Shown: positions 45,360-57,810 of the stretch, one piece after another | How positions within the stretch are numbered: the stretch's first letter is position 1 | How the letters are laid out: every line of letters starts with the position of its first letter | DNA from: Stomoxys calcitrans | Taxonomy: Eukaryota > Arthropoda > Insecta > Diptera > Muscidae | Reading direction: 5' to 3' | DNA length: 64,000 bases | NCBI RefSeq assembly: GCF_963082655.1 | Contig: NC_081554.1 | Span: 40,508,354-40,572,353, forward strand | Program-made: the position numbers and the translations under genes | The notes under the pieces: generated by a model | Seen by the model: the letters and a program-made list of their open reading frames with translations, nothing else | Told to the model about the DNA's origin: nothing | The model's database searches: none

Positions 45360-47455
45360 AAGAACGATCCTATCCTCGAGACTTATTACAGTGCTGTATA
45401 TTCAGAAGTCAGATAATGTATGGACTCGTTGATACACATTTCCCGGGAAAGACAACGTGGCGCAAGAAGAGGTTGTCACTAGTATGCATTGTTTGGAGGT
45501 AACTGGGAAAATTGTGTCTGAGTCGCAAATACTTTGAGTGATAAAAAGTTTCCGACTCCATTAAGTCGCCAGGCCCTGATGATGTTTCCCCAGATGTATT
45601 ACAAGCTGTGTCCAAGAGACTGGCTCCTTGGCTTAGGGAGCTATACTCTGCTTGTAACAGCATGTCCTATATACCTGTGGGATGGGTGGACACAAAGGTC
45701 AAAAGCACGAAAACCCCACCACATGAAGACGAAATATTTTCGCCCCATTAGTCTGTTATCCTTTATGCTGGAGACTCTTGAGAGGTTGATAGAAACATAT
45801 CATAGGGCAAAGATCCCTGGAGATCTCCGGTCGTGGCAGCAGCATGCATATCATAAAGGCAAATCCACTGAAACAGCCTTTCACGACATAGTCGACTACA
45901 AAGGGGGTTCTCTCGCTGTCAAGGAATATACAATGGTAGAATTTCTTGACACTGAAGGTGCTTTCAATAACGTAAAACCGACGTCAATTATGAAGGAGTT
46001 GGAGTTTCTAGGCATTAACTCTAACGTTCAAAAGTTTATTTTTTAACTTTCTCAGTAAAGGATGCAATACTGCAGGCTTGGGATCTGTGGATCTAAAAAG
46101 ATGGGTCATCAGAGAAACACCTCAAGGAGGTGTACTGTCTCCTCTACTTTGCAATATAGCCCTTAACAATATATTATTGTCTCGGGAAGAAAAAGGTGTG
46201 AAAGTGGTCGCATATGCTGATGACGTGACAATTGCGGTTAGGGGAAAGTTTTTCAGCACTCTAAGAGATATATACTTCAGGAAGCTCTACGTGCAACAGC
46301 AAAGTGGGCTACCCAAAGTGGTCCAAAAAGTGGTAAATCCGTACAAGGCAGAAGTAATTATTTTCAGCAGGAGATACAAGTTACCTACAGTGGAACCTGT
46401 CTCCTTGGGAGGAGAGAATTTTCCATTTACAGAAAGCGCAAAATACCTGAGTGTTTTGCTGGACGGGAAACTGTACTTCAAATCCAACATTTGGAAAGGG
46501 CAAGAAGGGCAGCTCTTACTCTGTATTTAGGGATTTGGGGGTTTAGTTTCATATACTGCAGTTGTCAGACCTTATAATGCTATATGGTGTTGTGGTCTGG
46601 TGGACGGCACTTGAAAAGTCCACCTACCATTCAATACTCAACCGATCCAAAGGATGGCTTATTTGTGCATCACAACCGCACTGAGAAAGACACCATCTGA
46701 GGCACTGAATTTAATGCTACATCTAATATCTCTGGATATTGTGGCTACCAACTGCCGTGAGGTTAAGGGAGCTTTCTCATTGGTCATGTGGCGGCTATGG
46801 ACACTGTGTTATTTTTGATACAATATCCGATGTTTCAGGCAGTGTGGATTACACCCTACCAAGAAAGGCTACTCTTGCCCTATACACCTGCAAGAGAGCG
46901 ATTGGCAAAAGTTGGGGGTTAAGACCGCACGTCATGCATTGGGTATAAACTACAGTTGTCAGAGGACAGCACTTCAAAAGTCCACGTACTGTTCAATAGT
47001 CAACCGGATCCAAATGATGGCTTGTTTGTGCATCACTGCCGCGCTGAGAACGACACCAACTGATGCACTGAATTTAATCCTGCATGTAATGCCTCTGGAC
47101 ATTGTGGCAAGACAAATTGCAGCGACCACTGTGGTGAGGTTAAGGGAGCTTTCTCTTTGGTCATGTGGCAGCTACGGAAACTGTGTTATCCTTGATACAA
47201 TGTCCAATGTTCCAGGCAGTGTGAAATTCAGCCCTGATAGAACCGATTGGAACTACGATATCCATGGGAATAGATGCTACATTGATTTCTATACGGATGA
47301 ATCCAAACCATACGACCAAATGGGCTTTGGGGTGCATTCCAAAGATCTAGAACTGGTCACATTGAAAAGGTTACCCGACTCCTGTGGTATCACAATAGAC
47401 AAAAACGTCTAAGTAAATCTGATGGCAGACAACTGCCACTTAAAATTCGCCTAAC
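45360..47455 (+). mobile_element. LINE (LOA/I-like), decayed and internally duplicated
   Basis: Reverse-transcriptase blocks: SPGPDDVS (about 45565, frameshifted), TPQGGVLSPLLCNIALNNILL, VVAYADDVTIAVRGKFFSTL (46190-46260) and KYLSVLLDGKLYFKSN. An RNase H-like start (YIDFYTDESKPYDQMGFGV, ~47270) follows. The segment with CITAALR.TP.(E/D)ALNL occurs twice (around 46640 and 47010). Many stops are present. Confidence 0.8.
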
Positions 47456-47485
47456 CTAAAGCTCTTAACTTACAGTCACTACGAC

Positions 47486-48400
47486 TCAGTAATTTTTTCT
47501 TGTAACAACACGCTGGGGATATCCCCTATCTTTGCAGTGCATTGCGTTGGCTTTATGAAAGTTAAGGATTGTAGGGGGAAAAGAGATTGTACTGTTTATT
47601 GATATTTTTCTTATATTTCTGAACGTCAGTGTTGGTGGGAAAGACATTAGCCGGAAGCCCATTCCACATGCGAATGTTTCGGGCGAAAAATGAATTTTGT
47701 CGGTAATAAGTGGCCAATCAATTACAAACGGGTGTGAGTTCAAGGAAAGTCTAGTATTCCTGATGAACATCCTAACGTCAGGAATAAGAAGACGGATATC
47801 CCCGGGACACTCGCCATGAAAGTAACGATAGAGCAGTACAAGGCAGGTAAGGCAAGAGTTGAATATCCTTCTGTCCCCATCGCTCTTCGTTGAAACCAGT
47901 CAAGTACTACCAAGGATGACTTTGGAGCTCCTGCCCATATATGAGAGTTATACTCCATCCTCGGCCTGATGTAGGTAGTATATATATTAAAAAGATCAGA
48001 TGAGGTGATATTCTTCTTGCACCGCTTAAGAATGCCCATACACTTGAATGCTTCTTTCGACACTTCGAATACGTGTTTTGACCAGCGGACATCACACTGT
48101 ATCTTCATGTCCATCAGACTGCTCAATGTCTACACCGTCGATAGATATTGACGATTGTAGTGGGTCAGTGAATCGCTTATGAGACTAGAAACAGCACTGC
48201 GTCTTCTGTGCGTAAAAGTTTACTCTGTACCGCATTTGGAAATGGTTTACATATCCTGGGAGAGCGTGTCATCCATAAAGCACCTCTTGACCCCGATTTC
48301 TTGAGAACTAGGCCTATGATCGAATGAATATGAATACGGGCACAAACTACTGTCATCGCCAAATGAGTAGACTGGATTCGAAGTCTAACCCAATAGATCG
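47486..48400 (-). mobile_element. Jockey-like LINE C-terminal fragment
   Basis: The minus-strand frame reads MKIQCDVRWSKHVFEVSKEA, FKCMGILKRCKKNITSSDLF and YTTYIRPRMEYNSHIWAG, a typical post-polymerase region of jockey-type elements. A second frame (47486-47770) continues with IRNTRLSLNSHPFVIDWP. Confidence 0.8.
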
Positions 48401-48745
48401 TCAGTGAAAATAAGGAAAAGGAAAGAAGAAAGAACAGAGGGTTGTGGCACACCTGCGGTCGTTTAGTGCGATTTCTGAGAAAGCACGGAGCTTTGGAGAT
48501 ATCCAGAGCCATGAACTTACTCTCGCCAAACTGGCGTGATAACAAATGCGATTGATTACAAAAAAAAAAAGACGGAAAACAGTACAGAAAGGATACAAGC
48601 CCAGAGGAACCTGGCTTAGCCGAATGAGGAAGAATTTCCGAGTCACACTGTTCATTTTGGCACGGATACAGTAATGGTACAGGGAACAATTCATATTTTG
48701 ACCATAAATACTCTAAACCTTTTTTTTATTCATGTACGTCATTCG
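48401..48745. other. Unassigned stretch
   Basis: Probably more upstream LINE sequence on the minus strand, but no block is clear enough to name. Confidence 0.3.
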
Positions 48746-48749
48746 GGAC

Positions 48750-49210
48750 TGCAAATGGGTTATATCGGTTCAGATTTAGATATAGCCCCAAATATAAGCC
48801 CACCCATCAATATGACTTCTTGGGCCCCTAGAGGGCGAAATTCTCATCTTATTTGGCTGAAATTTGGCATAATGACTTTTACTACACGTCCAATATCCAT
48901 GGCAGGTATGGATATGAATCGGTCTATAACCTGATATAGCTCCCATATAAACCAATTTCTACCATCTAAACCTACTTAGTAAGCACCTACATAAAGCAAT
49001 TCTTGTCCACTTATTGATTGTCCTCTCATAATCCCTTTTTATTTTCTGCCTGTAAAGAGACAAATGAGATCCATGGAACAGGATATATAAGATTCGGCCC
49101 AAATCAGTCCGTTTTTACTTAACACGTGAAATCCTTCAAAATCCGTTCAGATTTGGATATTACTCTATATATAGGTAGCCTTCGGATGTCAGCATTATTG
49201 GGTCTACACA
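48750..49210. repeat. Mixed fragments of tandem-repeat elements
   Basis: ATCGGTTCAGATTTAGATAT, TTCGGCCCAAATCAGTCCG and CCGTTCAGATTTGGATAT show pieces of one or more ATCGG families. Confidence 0.55.
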
Positions 49211-49825
49211 GTTCGGCTCAAGCGTACTAAATACCATTTGTAAATGTTTTTCTCTTCACGACTTAACATATGATATAAACGAATGCCTTTGTATGTGTGT
49301 GTGTGTGTGTGCTTGTGTTTTGGCGCCATATTGACGTAATTTAGCTCATTTTTATTGCCAGTCGTTCGGCAAGTATGTTACTGTTGCTATTTCGTAGTCG
49401 TTGTCGCTGTCACAATGTTCGCCGTTTTTGTTGTTCTCAAGTTATAATTTTTGTTTCTTATCTGAATTGAAATGGATAAGTGCATGTGTATGTGTGTATA
49501 AAAAGTAGTAAGTAATAGGAAAAGTCATCTTGTTTTTTCTATAAAGCATCTAACGATATCTTCGCTCTTGCTCTTGTGGCGTATGCGATGGTAGTGGTGG
49601 TAGTGCCAGACGTCACAGTACTTCAGCCATATTCGATGGCAGAATGGCTAGCAACAGTAACTTTGTAACTATCTCATCTGTACTGAGAAGAAGAACAAAA
49701 AAACAACAACGAAAAAATAAACAGGACTTAAAAAAAGCTATTCGCAACAACTAGGTTAGATCATGCATTAAATGAAATATGCATATGCGAGTTAATGAAG
49801 AGTAAATTGGACAAATTAAAGTGGA
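49211..49825. other. Unassigned, with a TG microsatellite
   Basis: A (TG)n run at 49293-49312 within otherwise unrecognised sequence. Confidence 0.35.
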
Positions 49826-49957
49826 GGCCATCGTAGCGCAGAGGTTAGCATGTGCGCCTATGACGCTGAATTCTGGCGAGAACATCAGAACTAAATTTCA
49901 GCGTAAGTTATACCCTCCTAATGCTGGCGCCATTTGGGAGGTACCATACCATAAAAA
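49826..49957 (+). mobile_element. SINE, 3'-truncated
   Basis: GGCCATCGTAGCGCAGAGG head; box B is partly deleted (GCTGAATTCTGGCGAG) and the body stops after TACCATACCATA. Confidence 0.8.
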
Positions 49958-49964
49958 CATTAAT

Positions 49965-51063
49965 AAAACCAGAAAGGAAAGGTAAAAGTCGGGCGGAGCT
50001 GACAAAAATAATACCCAACACCTGTGCTACAATTAAAAAATCGGGCAATAGATATATGTATATGAGAGCTATATCTATATCTGAACTTTTTTCGAACAGA
50101 TCGTTTGAAAATTGTTGTTACTCCACATAAGTGCAACTCCGGCGATAAATATATATGGAAGCTATATCCAAATCTGAACCGATTTTAATGAAATCTTGCA
50201 GATAGGATAAGACCAGTAACAAAACAATTCTTGCCAAATTTTGTGCAGATCGCTTGAAAATTGTAGTTACTACGGTCATTGAAGTACAAATCAGGCGATA
50301 CATATATATTGGAGCTATATCTAAATCCGAACCGATTTTGATGAAATCTTGTAGTTAGGTTAATATCAGTAACAAAACAATCCATGCCAAATTTTGGGCA
50401 GACCAGTTGAAAATTGTAGTTACTACAGCCATTAAAGTGCAAATCGGGCGATATATTTATATGGAAGCTATATCTGAATCTGAACCGATTTTAATAAAAT
50501 CTTGCAGATATGTTAAGATCGGTAACAAAACAATCCATGCCAAATTTTGTGCAGATCGGTTAAAATTTGTAGTTACTACGGCCGTTTAAGTGCAAATCGG
50601 GCGATACATATATATGGGAGCTATATCTAAATCTGAACCGATTTTGATGAAATCCTGCAGATATGTTAGGATTAGTAACAAAACAAACCATGTCAAATTT
50701 TGTTCAGATCGGTTGAAAATTTTAGGTACAACGGACATTTAGGGGCAAATAGGTTGATAAATATATATGGGACCTATATCTAAATCTGAACCGATTTTTA
50801 CCAAAATAAATGGCGTTCGTCGTTAAACTAAAAAAGTGACATGTGCGAAATTTCATAACGATTGGACTACAAATACGACCAGTACCGTGAATACAAGAAT
50901 ACATGTACTCGAAGACGGACAGACGACAGGCTAAACCGAACAAGAAAATGATTCTGAGTCGATCGGTATACCTATCAATGGGTCTAGCTCTTCTCCTTCT
51001 TAGCGTTGCAAATAAAGGCACATACTTATAATACCCTATACCATCACTGAGTAGGGTATAAAT
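49965..51063 (+). repeat. Family C tandem-repeat element
   Basis: It starts GGTAAAAGTCGGGCGGAGC. Five to six ~153-bp units follow, with TATATGGGAGCTATATC near 50157, 50311, 50463, 50618 and 50769. A GACGGACAGACGACAGG tract and an end dyad ATACCCTATACCATCAC...AGTAGGGTAT close it. Confidence 0.85.
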
Positions 51064-51106
51064 ACAAGTTGTTGAAAACATCTCTCTGCGTTAAAAATTA
51101 GAAAAA

Positions 51107-51610
51107 ACAAGTAAAAGCGTGCAAAGTTCGGCCGGGCTAAATCTAAAATATGGTTGCCCAAAAAGTAATTGCGGATTTTTCATATAGTTGGCGTTGACAA
51201 ATTTTTTCACAGCTTGTGACTCTGTAATTGCATTCTTTCTTCTGTCAATTATCAGCTGTTACTTTTAGCTTGCTTTAGAAAAAAGTGTAAAAAAAGTATA
51301 TTTGATTAGAGTTTATTCTAAGTTTTATTAAAAGTGCATTTTCTTTCTTTTAAAAAATCCGCAATTACTTTTTGGGCAACCCAATATATCTGGTTATTGA
51401 CCGATTTAGACAGTTATTGGAAGTCATAGCAGAACACTATGTGGAAAATTTTTGCCAAATCGGATAAAAGTAGCAACTTCTAGGAGCTCAAAAGGTAAAA
51501 TCGGGAGATCAGTTTACATGGGAGCTAAATCTGGTTATGGACCGATTTAGACAGCACTTGATACAGTTATTGGAAGTCATAACAGAACAGTATGTGCACA
51601 ATTTCAGCCA
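51107..51610 (+). repeat. Family B element, 5' part (host of nested insertions)
   Basis: AACAAGTAAAAGCGTGC and AAAGTTCGGCCGGGCTAAAT, then a MITE, then two units. Split again at 51610 by a LINE; the element resumes at 53136. Confidence 0.8.
51151..51384 (-). mobile_element. mariner-type MITE, copy 4
   Basis: A 234-bp TA-flanked copy inside a family B element. The left terminal repeat lacks two bases relative to copy 1. Confidence 0.88.
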
Positions 51611-53135
51611 GGTAAGGTTAGGTTAGGTTAGGTTTAAGTGGCAGGCTGCCATCAGACTCAGTTAGGTGGAAATGCTTTTTAGTTCCTACTGTTGAACCAT
51701 CCAGATCGCCCAATAACTTGCGAATGTTCACCTCCGCTAAATCAGACTAGGTTTTCAAGGAAATGAGAACCTAAATTGGAACTCCTTCTGACTGCTAGTG
51801 CGACACACACACACACACAGAAGGTGTTCTATAGTCTCTTCTTCCTCGATGTCCTTACAGTTTCTGCAAAAGTCGTTGCTGGCAACCTTCAGTCTGTCAG
51901 CATGTTTTCCGTTAGACAGTGACCTGTCATGACGGACACAATTACTGAGACGTCCGTTCTATTCAATGACAGCAAAGCAGTAGAACTCTACAAGTCTAGA
52001 TGTGGCCATATAGCTTTGGAAAGCTCTTTGTGACCATCTATCATTCGTTGCCTTTCGAACCTGGTCCTAAAAACTTAGCTTACATGTCGCTGGAGGCATA
52101 CCCACAGATTCCAGTATCCCTGGAATGTATAGGGTAGTTCCTAGTCTGGCCAGCTCGTCTGCTTTAGAATTCCCTGTGATATCTCTGTGGCCCGGCACCC
52201 AGAACAGGTGAATTTTGAACTGTTCAGCCTTCTCGTTTAGAGATCTGCGACAGTCGATGGCGGTTTTTGTGTTCAGAAATACGTTCTCCAGGGATTTAAT
52301 GGCTGCCTGGTTGTCTGAGAATATATTTATGCCAATCGTCGTAATGACAGTATATCATAACTTTCCACCGCTTCCTTAATTGCAAGGATCTCTGCTTGAT
52401 ACACACTACAGTGGTCGGGTAACCTCTTTGATATGAGCAGTTCCAGATCTTTAGAGTACACCCCAAAGCCCACTTGGTCGTTTAGTTTGGAACCATCCGC
52501 ATAGAAGTCTATGTAGCTTCTGTTACCAGGGATATCGTAGTTCTTGTCAGTTCTATCGTTATTAGTGGTACAGTAATTTTTATCAAAAAGCGGCTCAGGT
52601 AGGGTGTAATCCACACTGTCTGGAACATCGGATATTGTATCAAGGATAACACATTGTCCGTAGCTGCCACATGACCAATGAGAATGTTTCCTTAACCTCA
52701 CGGCAGTGGTCGCTGCAATTTGGGTAGCCACAATGTCCAGACGCATACGATGTAGCATTAAATTCAGTGCATCAGATGGTGTCGTCCTCAGTGCGCCTGT
52801 GATGCCCAAACAAGCCATCCTTTGGATACGGTTAAGTAATGAGTAGTAGGTGTATTTTTGAAGCGCCGTTCACCAGACCACAATCCACGTAAAGCATATA
52901 GGTCTGACAACTGCAGTATGTACCCAATGCATGACACACGGTCTAAACCCCCACCTTTTGCCAATGGCTCTCTTGCAGGTGTATAGGGCAAGAGTGGCCT
53001 TTCTTGCGCTTTTCAAAATGTTGGATTTGAAGTTCAATTTCCTGTCCAGCAAAACACCCAGGTATTTTGCCCTTTCTATAAATGCAACATTCTCTGCACC
53101 CAAGGAGACAGGTTCCACTGTAGGCAACTTGTATC
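51611..53135 (-). mobile_element. 5'-truncated LINE with 8-bp target duplication
   Basis: TTCAGCCA occurs on both sides (51603-51610 and 53136-53143). On the minus strand: VSLGAENVAFIERAKYLGVL, ATLALYTCKRAIGKRWGF, ALRTTPSDALNLMLHRM, then RNase H-like SYIDFYADGSKLNDQVGFGV and AEILAIKEAV. The 3' end carries a TTAGG-like run (GGTTAGGTTAGG on the plus strand). Confidence 0.88.
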
Positions 53136-53470
53136 TTCAGCCAAATCGGATGAAAATTGAGGCTTCCAGGGTCTCAAGAGGTCAAATCGAGAGATCGGTT
53201 TATATGGGAGCTATATTTTAATCTGAACCGATGTGAACCCATTTGCAATCTCTAACGACCTACATCATTGTTTAGTATCTGTGCAAAATTTCAAGACGCT
53301 AGCTTTACGCGTTCGACCGCTATCGTGATTTCGACAGACGGACGGACATCATCCGACTCAGAATGTCGATACGATTAAAAATATATATACTTTATGGGAT
53401 CTTAGATCAATATTTCGAGGTGTGACAAACGGAATGTCTAGATTAGCATACCCCCATCCTATGGTAGTGT
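53136..53470 (+). repeat. Family B element, 3' part
   Basis: It resumes after the LINE. GATCGGTTTATATGGGAGC...GAACCGATGTG, then GACAGACGGACGGACATC, and the end CCCCATCCTATGGTAGTG. Confidence 0.8.
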
Positions 53471-53474
53471 GTAA

Positions 53475-54893
53475 AAGTATGCAAAATTCGACCGGACCGA
53501 ATCTTATACAACCTCCACCATGAATAGCCATTTTAAAGTTCTTTGTCCGATGTCTCTTTATAGGCAAACAAATGTAAATGGATAAGAATTGCTATGGGAG
53601 CTATGTCAGGTTATGAACCGATTTGGGGCAAACTTGGTTTGGATGTTTAAGGTTATAGAAAAAGTAGCTGTTCGAAGTTGCAGCCAAATCGGATAAGAAT
53701 TACGCCCCCTAAAGGCTCAAGAAGGAAAATCGGAAGATCGGTTCATATGGGAGCTATAGTAGGTTATAAACCGATTCAAATCATATATGGCGCATTTATT
53801 GAAGGTTATAGCAGAAGTCATTGCGCAAAATTTCAGCCAAATCGAATTAGAATTGTGCCCTCCAGGCTCTCAAGAAGTAAAATCGAAAGATCGGTTTATA
53901 TGGGAGCTATATTAGGTTATGAACCGATGCATACCATATTTGGTACCTATGTTTTAGGTCATCAAAAAAGTTACTGTGCAAACTGTCAGCCAAATCGGAT
54001 ATGAATTGAGCCATCTAAAGGCTAAAGAAGTAAAATCAGGAGATCGGTTTATATGGGAGCTACATTAGGTTATAAATCGATGCATACCATATTTGGCAGC
54101 TATGTTTAAGGTCATAAAAAATTTCACTGTGCAAAATTTCAATGAAATCGGGTGATAAATGAGCTTTCTAGAGGTCCATAAAGTCAAATCGGAAGATCGG
54201 CTTATACGGCAGCTATATCAGGTTATGCACCGACCTGAAGATACCTTCCGCAGATGTAGAAAGTCATAATGAAACACAACGTGCAAAATTTCAGCCGAAA
54301 CGGATAAGAATTGCTCTCTCTAGAAGCTCAAGAAGTCAAGACTTAAGATCCATTTATAAGGCAAATTGCAAAATTGCAAATTTTGCCCATGAACATTCCA
54401 CTAAGGAACTGGGGCAAACTTCTCACATATCAATGAGTGTAGTTCGATTCAAGTTTAAGATCAATGGTAAGGGGCCTCCTTTTTATAGCCGAGTCCGAAC
54501 GGCGTGTCGCAGTGCGACAACTCTTTGGAGAGAAGTTTTACATGACATAGTAAAACTTCGATAACAATTTTTTCTGATGGTTTTCCCAGGATTCGAACCC
54601 AGGCGTTCAGCGTCATAGGTGGACATTCTAACCTCTGCGCTACGGTGGCCTCCGTTTAAACGGCAACTATATCAAAACATGGACCGATTTGGACCCTTTA
54701 CATTCCCAACTGACCTACACTTATAAGCATGCTTTCCATAGACTGACATACAGACGGACATTGTTGGATCGACTTTGAATTTCATAACGATCAAGAATAT
54801 ATGTATTTTATGGGGTCTAACACGAATATTTCGAGTTGTTACAAACGAAATGATGGAATAAGTATACCCTCATTCCATGGTGAAGGGTATAAT
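53475..54893 (+). repeat. Family B tandem-repeat element with nested SINE
   Basis: Start AATTCGACCGGACCGAATC, CACCATGAATAG; about five units of ~155 bp; tail TACAGACGGACATTG; end TTCCATGGTGAAGGGTATA. A SINE splits it at ~54367-54652. Confidence 0.85.
54370..54652 (-). mobile_element. SINE nested in family B
   Basis: From GCAAATTTTGCCCATGAACA to CTGCGCTACGGTGGCC. Imperfect 12-bp flanks TTTATAAGGCAA and TTTAAACGGCAA look like a target duplication. Confidence 0.85.
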
Positions 54894-54965
54894 TAAACTT
54901 CTCCAAACCATTTGTTACAACGGTTTGTGGAAATTTTCTAAATTCGCCTCTGAGATGGTCATCTA

Positions 54966-55199
54966 TTGGGTTGCCCAAAAAGTAATTGCGGATTTTTTAA
55001 AAGAAAGTAAATGCATTTTTAGTAAAACTTAGAATGAACTTTAATGAAATATACTTTTTTACACTTTTTTTCTAAAGCAAGCTAAAAGTAACAGCTGATA
55101 ACTGACAGAAGAAAGAATGCAATAACAGAGTCACAAGCTGTGAAAAAATTTGTCAACGCCGACTATATGAAAAATCCGCAATTACTTTTTGGGCAACCA
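54966..55199 (+). mobile_element. mariner-type MITE, copy 5
   Basis: Left end TTGGGTTGCCCAAAAAG preceded by TA. The right end stops at GGGCAACCA, so the last bases and the right TA are lost. Confidence 0.88.
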
Positions 55200-55982
55200 G
55201 GCAAGCAAGCTGGGTTTGTAGGAGTATATGATGTCCGACTACTAAGTAAAGCCTTGGGATCAAATCCCGCTGTACAAATCCGAAATTTTGTTATCTGTGG
55301 CCGTTCTGTGTTAATTCTGGCAGCTTTTTTGAACATTGAATTTTAAAAATTTCCCTAACCGATTAAGCCAAAATGACATTCCTAGGAATGAAACTTTACT
55401 TTTATTTCATTGTTTTCTTTCAATAACGTGGTATGCAAGAGTATTTGTGAATATTTTTGTATTCCATGTATGTGTGTATGTATTTATGTTTTGTGTTCAT
55501 TGCATACCGTTGTTTGTATACGAGTTGTCTACGCAGCCATAACCAGACCAAAGCCACAGTTATTTCTAGAAGCAGTGAGTTTTTTTTCACTACGCTTCCT
55601 GTCATTGTGCTGCTGTTTTTTGCTCATTCCATTTACAGACTCATTGGCGCCGTTTGAGAATTTAAAGTGTACGTTTTGTTTGCTCCTATTTTTGTTGCAG
55701 TGCTATTTTGTTTCTGTCACATACGACAATGGCCATAGAAAAGGCGTGAGTATGAGATAGCAGCAAGTAATTCACAATCGTTTGCAGAGTTGTCTACGCA
55801 GCTCTTTTGGTAAAAATGTTGAAAAAAGTTTTATTGTTAACATTTTGTTAAATCGTTCAACGAGAGTAAAATTTTTTAATCGCCACAGGTAAAAGAGTCC
55901 TAATATCGGCCGGCCCAAATATTGGGAACCAAGCATCATGGATTCTACTAAAACTTTATACCAAATGAACTTCCCAATATGG
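55200..55982. other. Unassigned stretch
   Basis: Low-complexity T/G-rich sequence with overlapping frames up to 116 codons. None resembles a known protein. A palindrome-like ATCGGCCGGCCC at ~55905 may be a family end. Confidence 0.35.
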
Positions 55983-56345
55983 AATAGCTGTGAGCACCAC
56001 ACAGACTGGAACATTGAGGTCAGATCTGTGTTATGTTCACTGCTGTCGCGAGAAGCTTAGCTGTGAGCTACCGGGCGCGTCCACAGGAATAGTTGCAACG
56101 GCAGTCGCGGACAATCAGCGGTATCGAGCGGAGAGTCTCAGTGAGAGGCCGGGCGACACCGGCTCTTGCATAAATACTGAGTGCCTATGATGTTCGAAAT
56201 CACACGGCGAGTTATTGCCGCCTTGAAATAACCAATGGCCTCCCTGCACCGGGGCTGATCGGTTCTTGGGACCAGAACGAGCTACCTCACCTATAGGAGC
56301 TAGACGAGGATCGCCACCTCCACATATAGACATGTGGAGGCAACA
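55983..56345 (+). mobile_element. LINE leader fragment
   Basis: Closely related to 33230-33610: CTGGAACATTGAGGTCAGAT, GAGAGTCTCAGTGAGAGG and TTATTGCCGCCTTGAAATAA. Confidence 0.65.
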
Positions 56346-56393
56346 AAAACTCCTTCATGAGTGACTTGGGTTTTACATTATTGAAAGCACCAT

Positions 56394-56665
56394 CAAAATT
56401 GCACATTTTGCCCATGAAGATTCCACTAAGGGACAGGGGCAAACTTCTCGCATATCAATGAGTGCAGTCCGATTCAAATTTATGCTCAACGATAAGGGGC
56501 CTCCTTTTTATAGCCGAAACCGAACGGCATGCCGCAGTGCAACATGGCATAGTACCTCACAAATGTTGCCAGCATTAGGAAGGGAAAAGCAACGCTTAAA
56601 AACTTTTTCTGATGGTCTCGCCAGGATTCGAACCTAGGCGTTCAGCATCATAGGCGGAAAGAAAG
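56394..56665 (-). mobile_element. SINE, inverted, damaged head
   Basis: From GCACATTTTGCCCATGAAG to GATTCGAACCTAGGCG. The tRNA-like head is replaced by a short duplication (GTTCAGCATCATAGGCG and GTTCAGCGTCATAGGCG). Confidence 0.78.
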
Positions 56666-56689
56666 TTCAGCGTCATAGGCGAAAGCACC

Positions 56690-57810
56690 ATCAATATCCT
56701 TAAATACTACCATTCTATATTCCTTGGCAGTCAGGGAACCCTCTATGAAGGCTATTAGGTATGAAGGTATGAACTTGGTGTTGCCGAGTCAGCCGATCTC
56801 CAGAGTCTTTAGCATACAGGAAGACTGACTAATGGTACGAACATCTTTCGCTATTGTGTGGTACTGTTTCCATGCTTTTCAAATGAAAATGACCTTTGTG
56901 TCCCTCCATCGCACATATATATGCGACATGCTGATACCAATAGAGTACATCTCTCTAAGTCAAGAAGACAGTCTTGTAATTTAGCCGATGATACATCATC
57001 AGGGCCTGGCGACTTAGGGGAGTCTAAACTTTTTGTCGAACAAAGGATTTTTGACTCAGACACATTTTCCTAAGTAACCTCCGACGAATTCATACCAGTG
57101 ACAACTTTTTCTGGCGCCATGTTGTCGGTTGGAGAGTTTGCCGGGAAATGTTTATCAACGAGTAGCTCTGGTGTATACTCACTAGATTAGGCCACACATT
57201 CTCCGACTTGTGAGTGCATCCTAGAGGAATACATTTCGAAGTTAGAATTTTCCTTTGTCTAGAGTCCTCATATATATACTGCACAGAGCAGCAGAATTCC
57301 AACCAGGATTTGCTCTAAGCCTTTTTCAACTCTGGCGCCATGTTGTCCGTTGGAGAGTTTGCCGGAAAATGTCTATCAACGAGTAGTCCTGGTGTTTCCT
57401 CACTAGATATTGTCCACACATTCTCCGACTTCTGAGTGCATCCTAGTGGAATAAGTTTCGAAGTTAGAATCCTCCTTTGTCTAGAGTCCTCATAAATATA
57501 CTCCACAGAGTAGCAGAATTCCAACCAGGGATTGCTCTGAGACTTTTTAAACTCGCCCTTTTTGTTTCTTAGCTCAGTCTTACAGACTTCCCAATTGTGT
57601 GGTGCCCATGTGGCTTTCGCCCTGTTGAAGAGTTTTCTGCAGCCTTCCTTTGACTAACCAATTCTGGGGTGCAACATGGCGTTCGCTGTTTGCCCCTTGG
57701 CTTGGCTCTAGGACATGCTGGCACAAGCGAGTCATTGAGGACCTTCATGATTCGTTGAACCATTATGTCTGTGTCCTCCGCAGTTTTCACTTTCTTTTCT
57801 GGTCTAGAGG
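56690..57810 (-). mobile_element. LINE fragment: linker to RT start, with internal duplication
   Basis: The minus strand gives PRAKPRGKQRTPCCTPELV (linker after endonuclease), the EFC.SV.YIYEDSRQR.ILTSK block twice (57090-57302 and 57315-57524), and LDSPKSPGPDDVSSAKLQD (entry to reverse transcriptase). The two middle blocks are ~221 bp apart. Confidence 0.75.

Noticed and set aside
51611..51640. TTAGG-like run (insect telomere motif)
   Set aside because: It is the 3' tail of a minus-strand LINE with a target duplication; similar CCTAA tails occur on other LINE pieces here. Flies also generally lack TTAGG telomeres.
55410..55760. 116-codon Cys-rich frame
   Set aside because: Composition reflects TGTGTATG-rich low-complexity DNA. 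No cysteine spacing of a known family.
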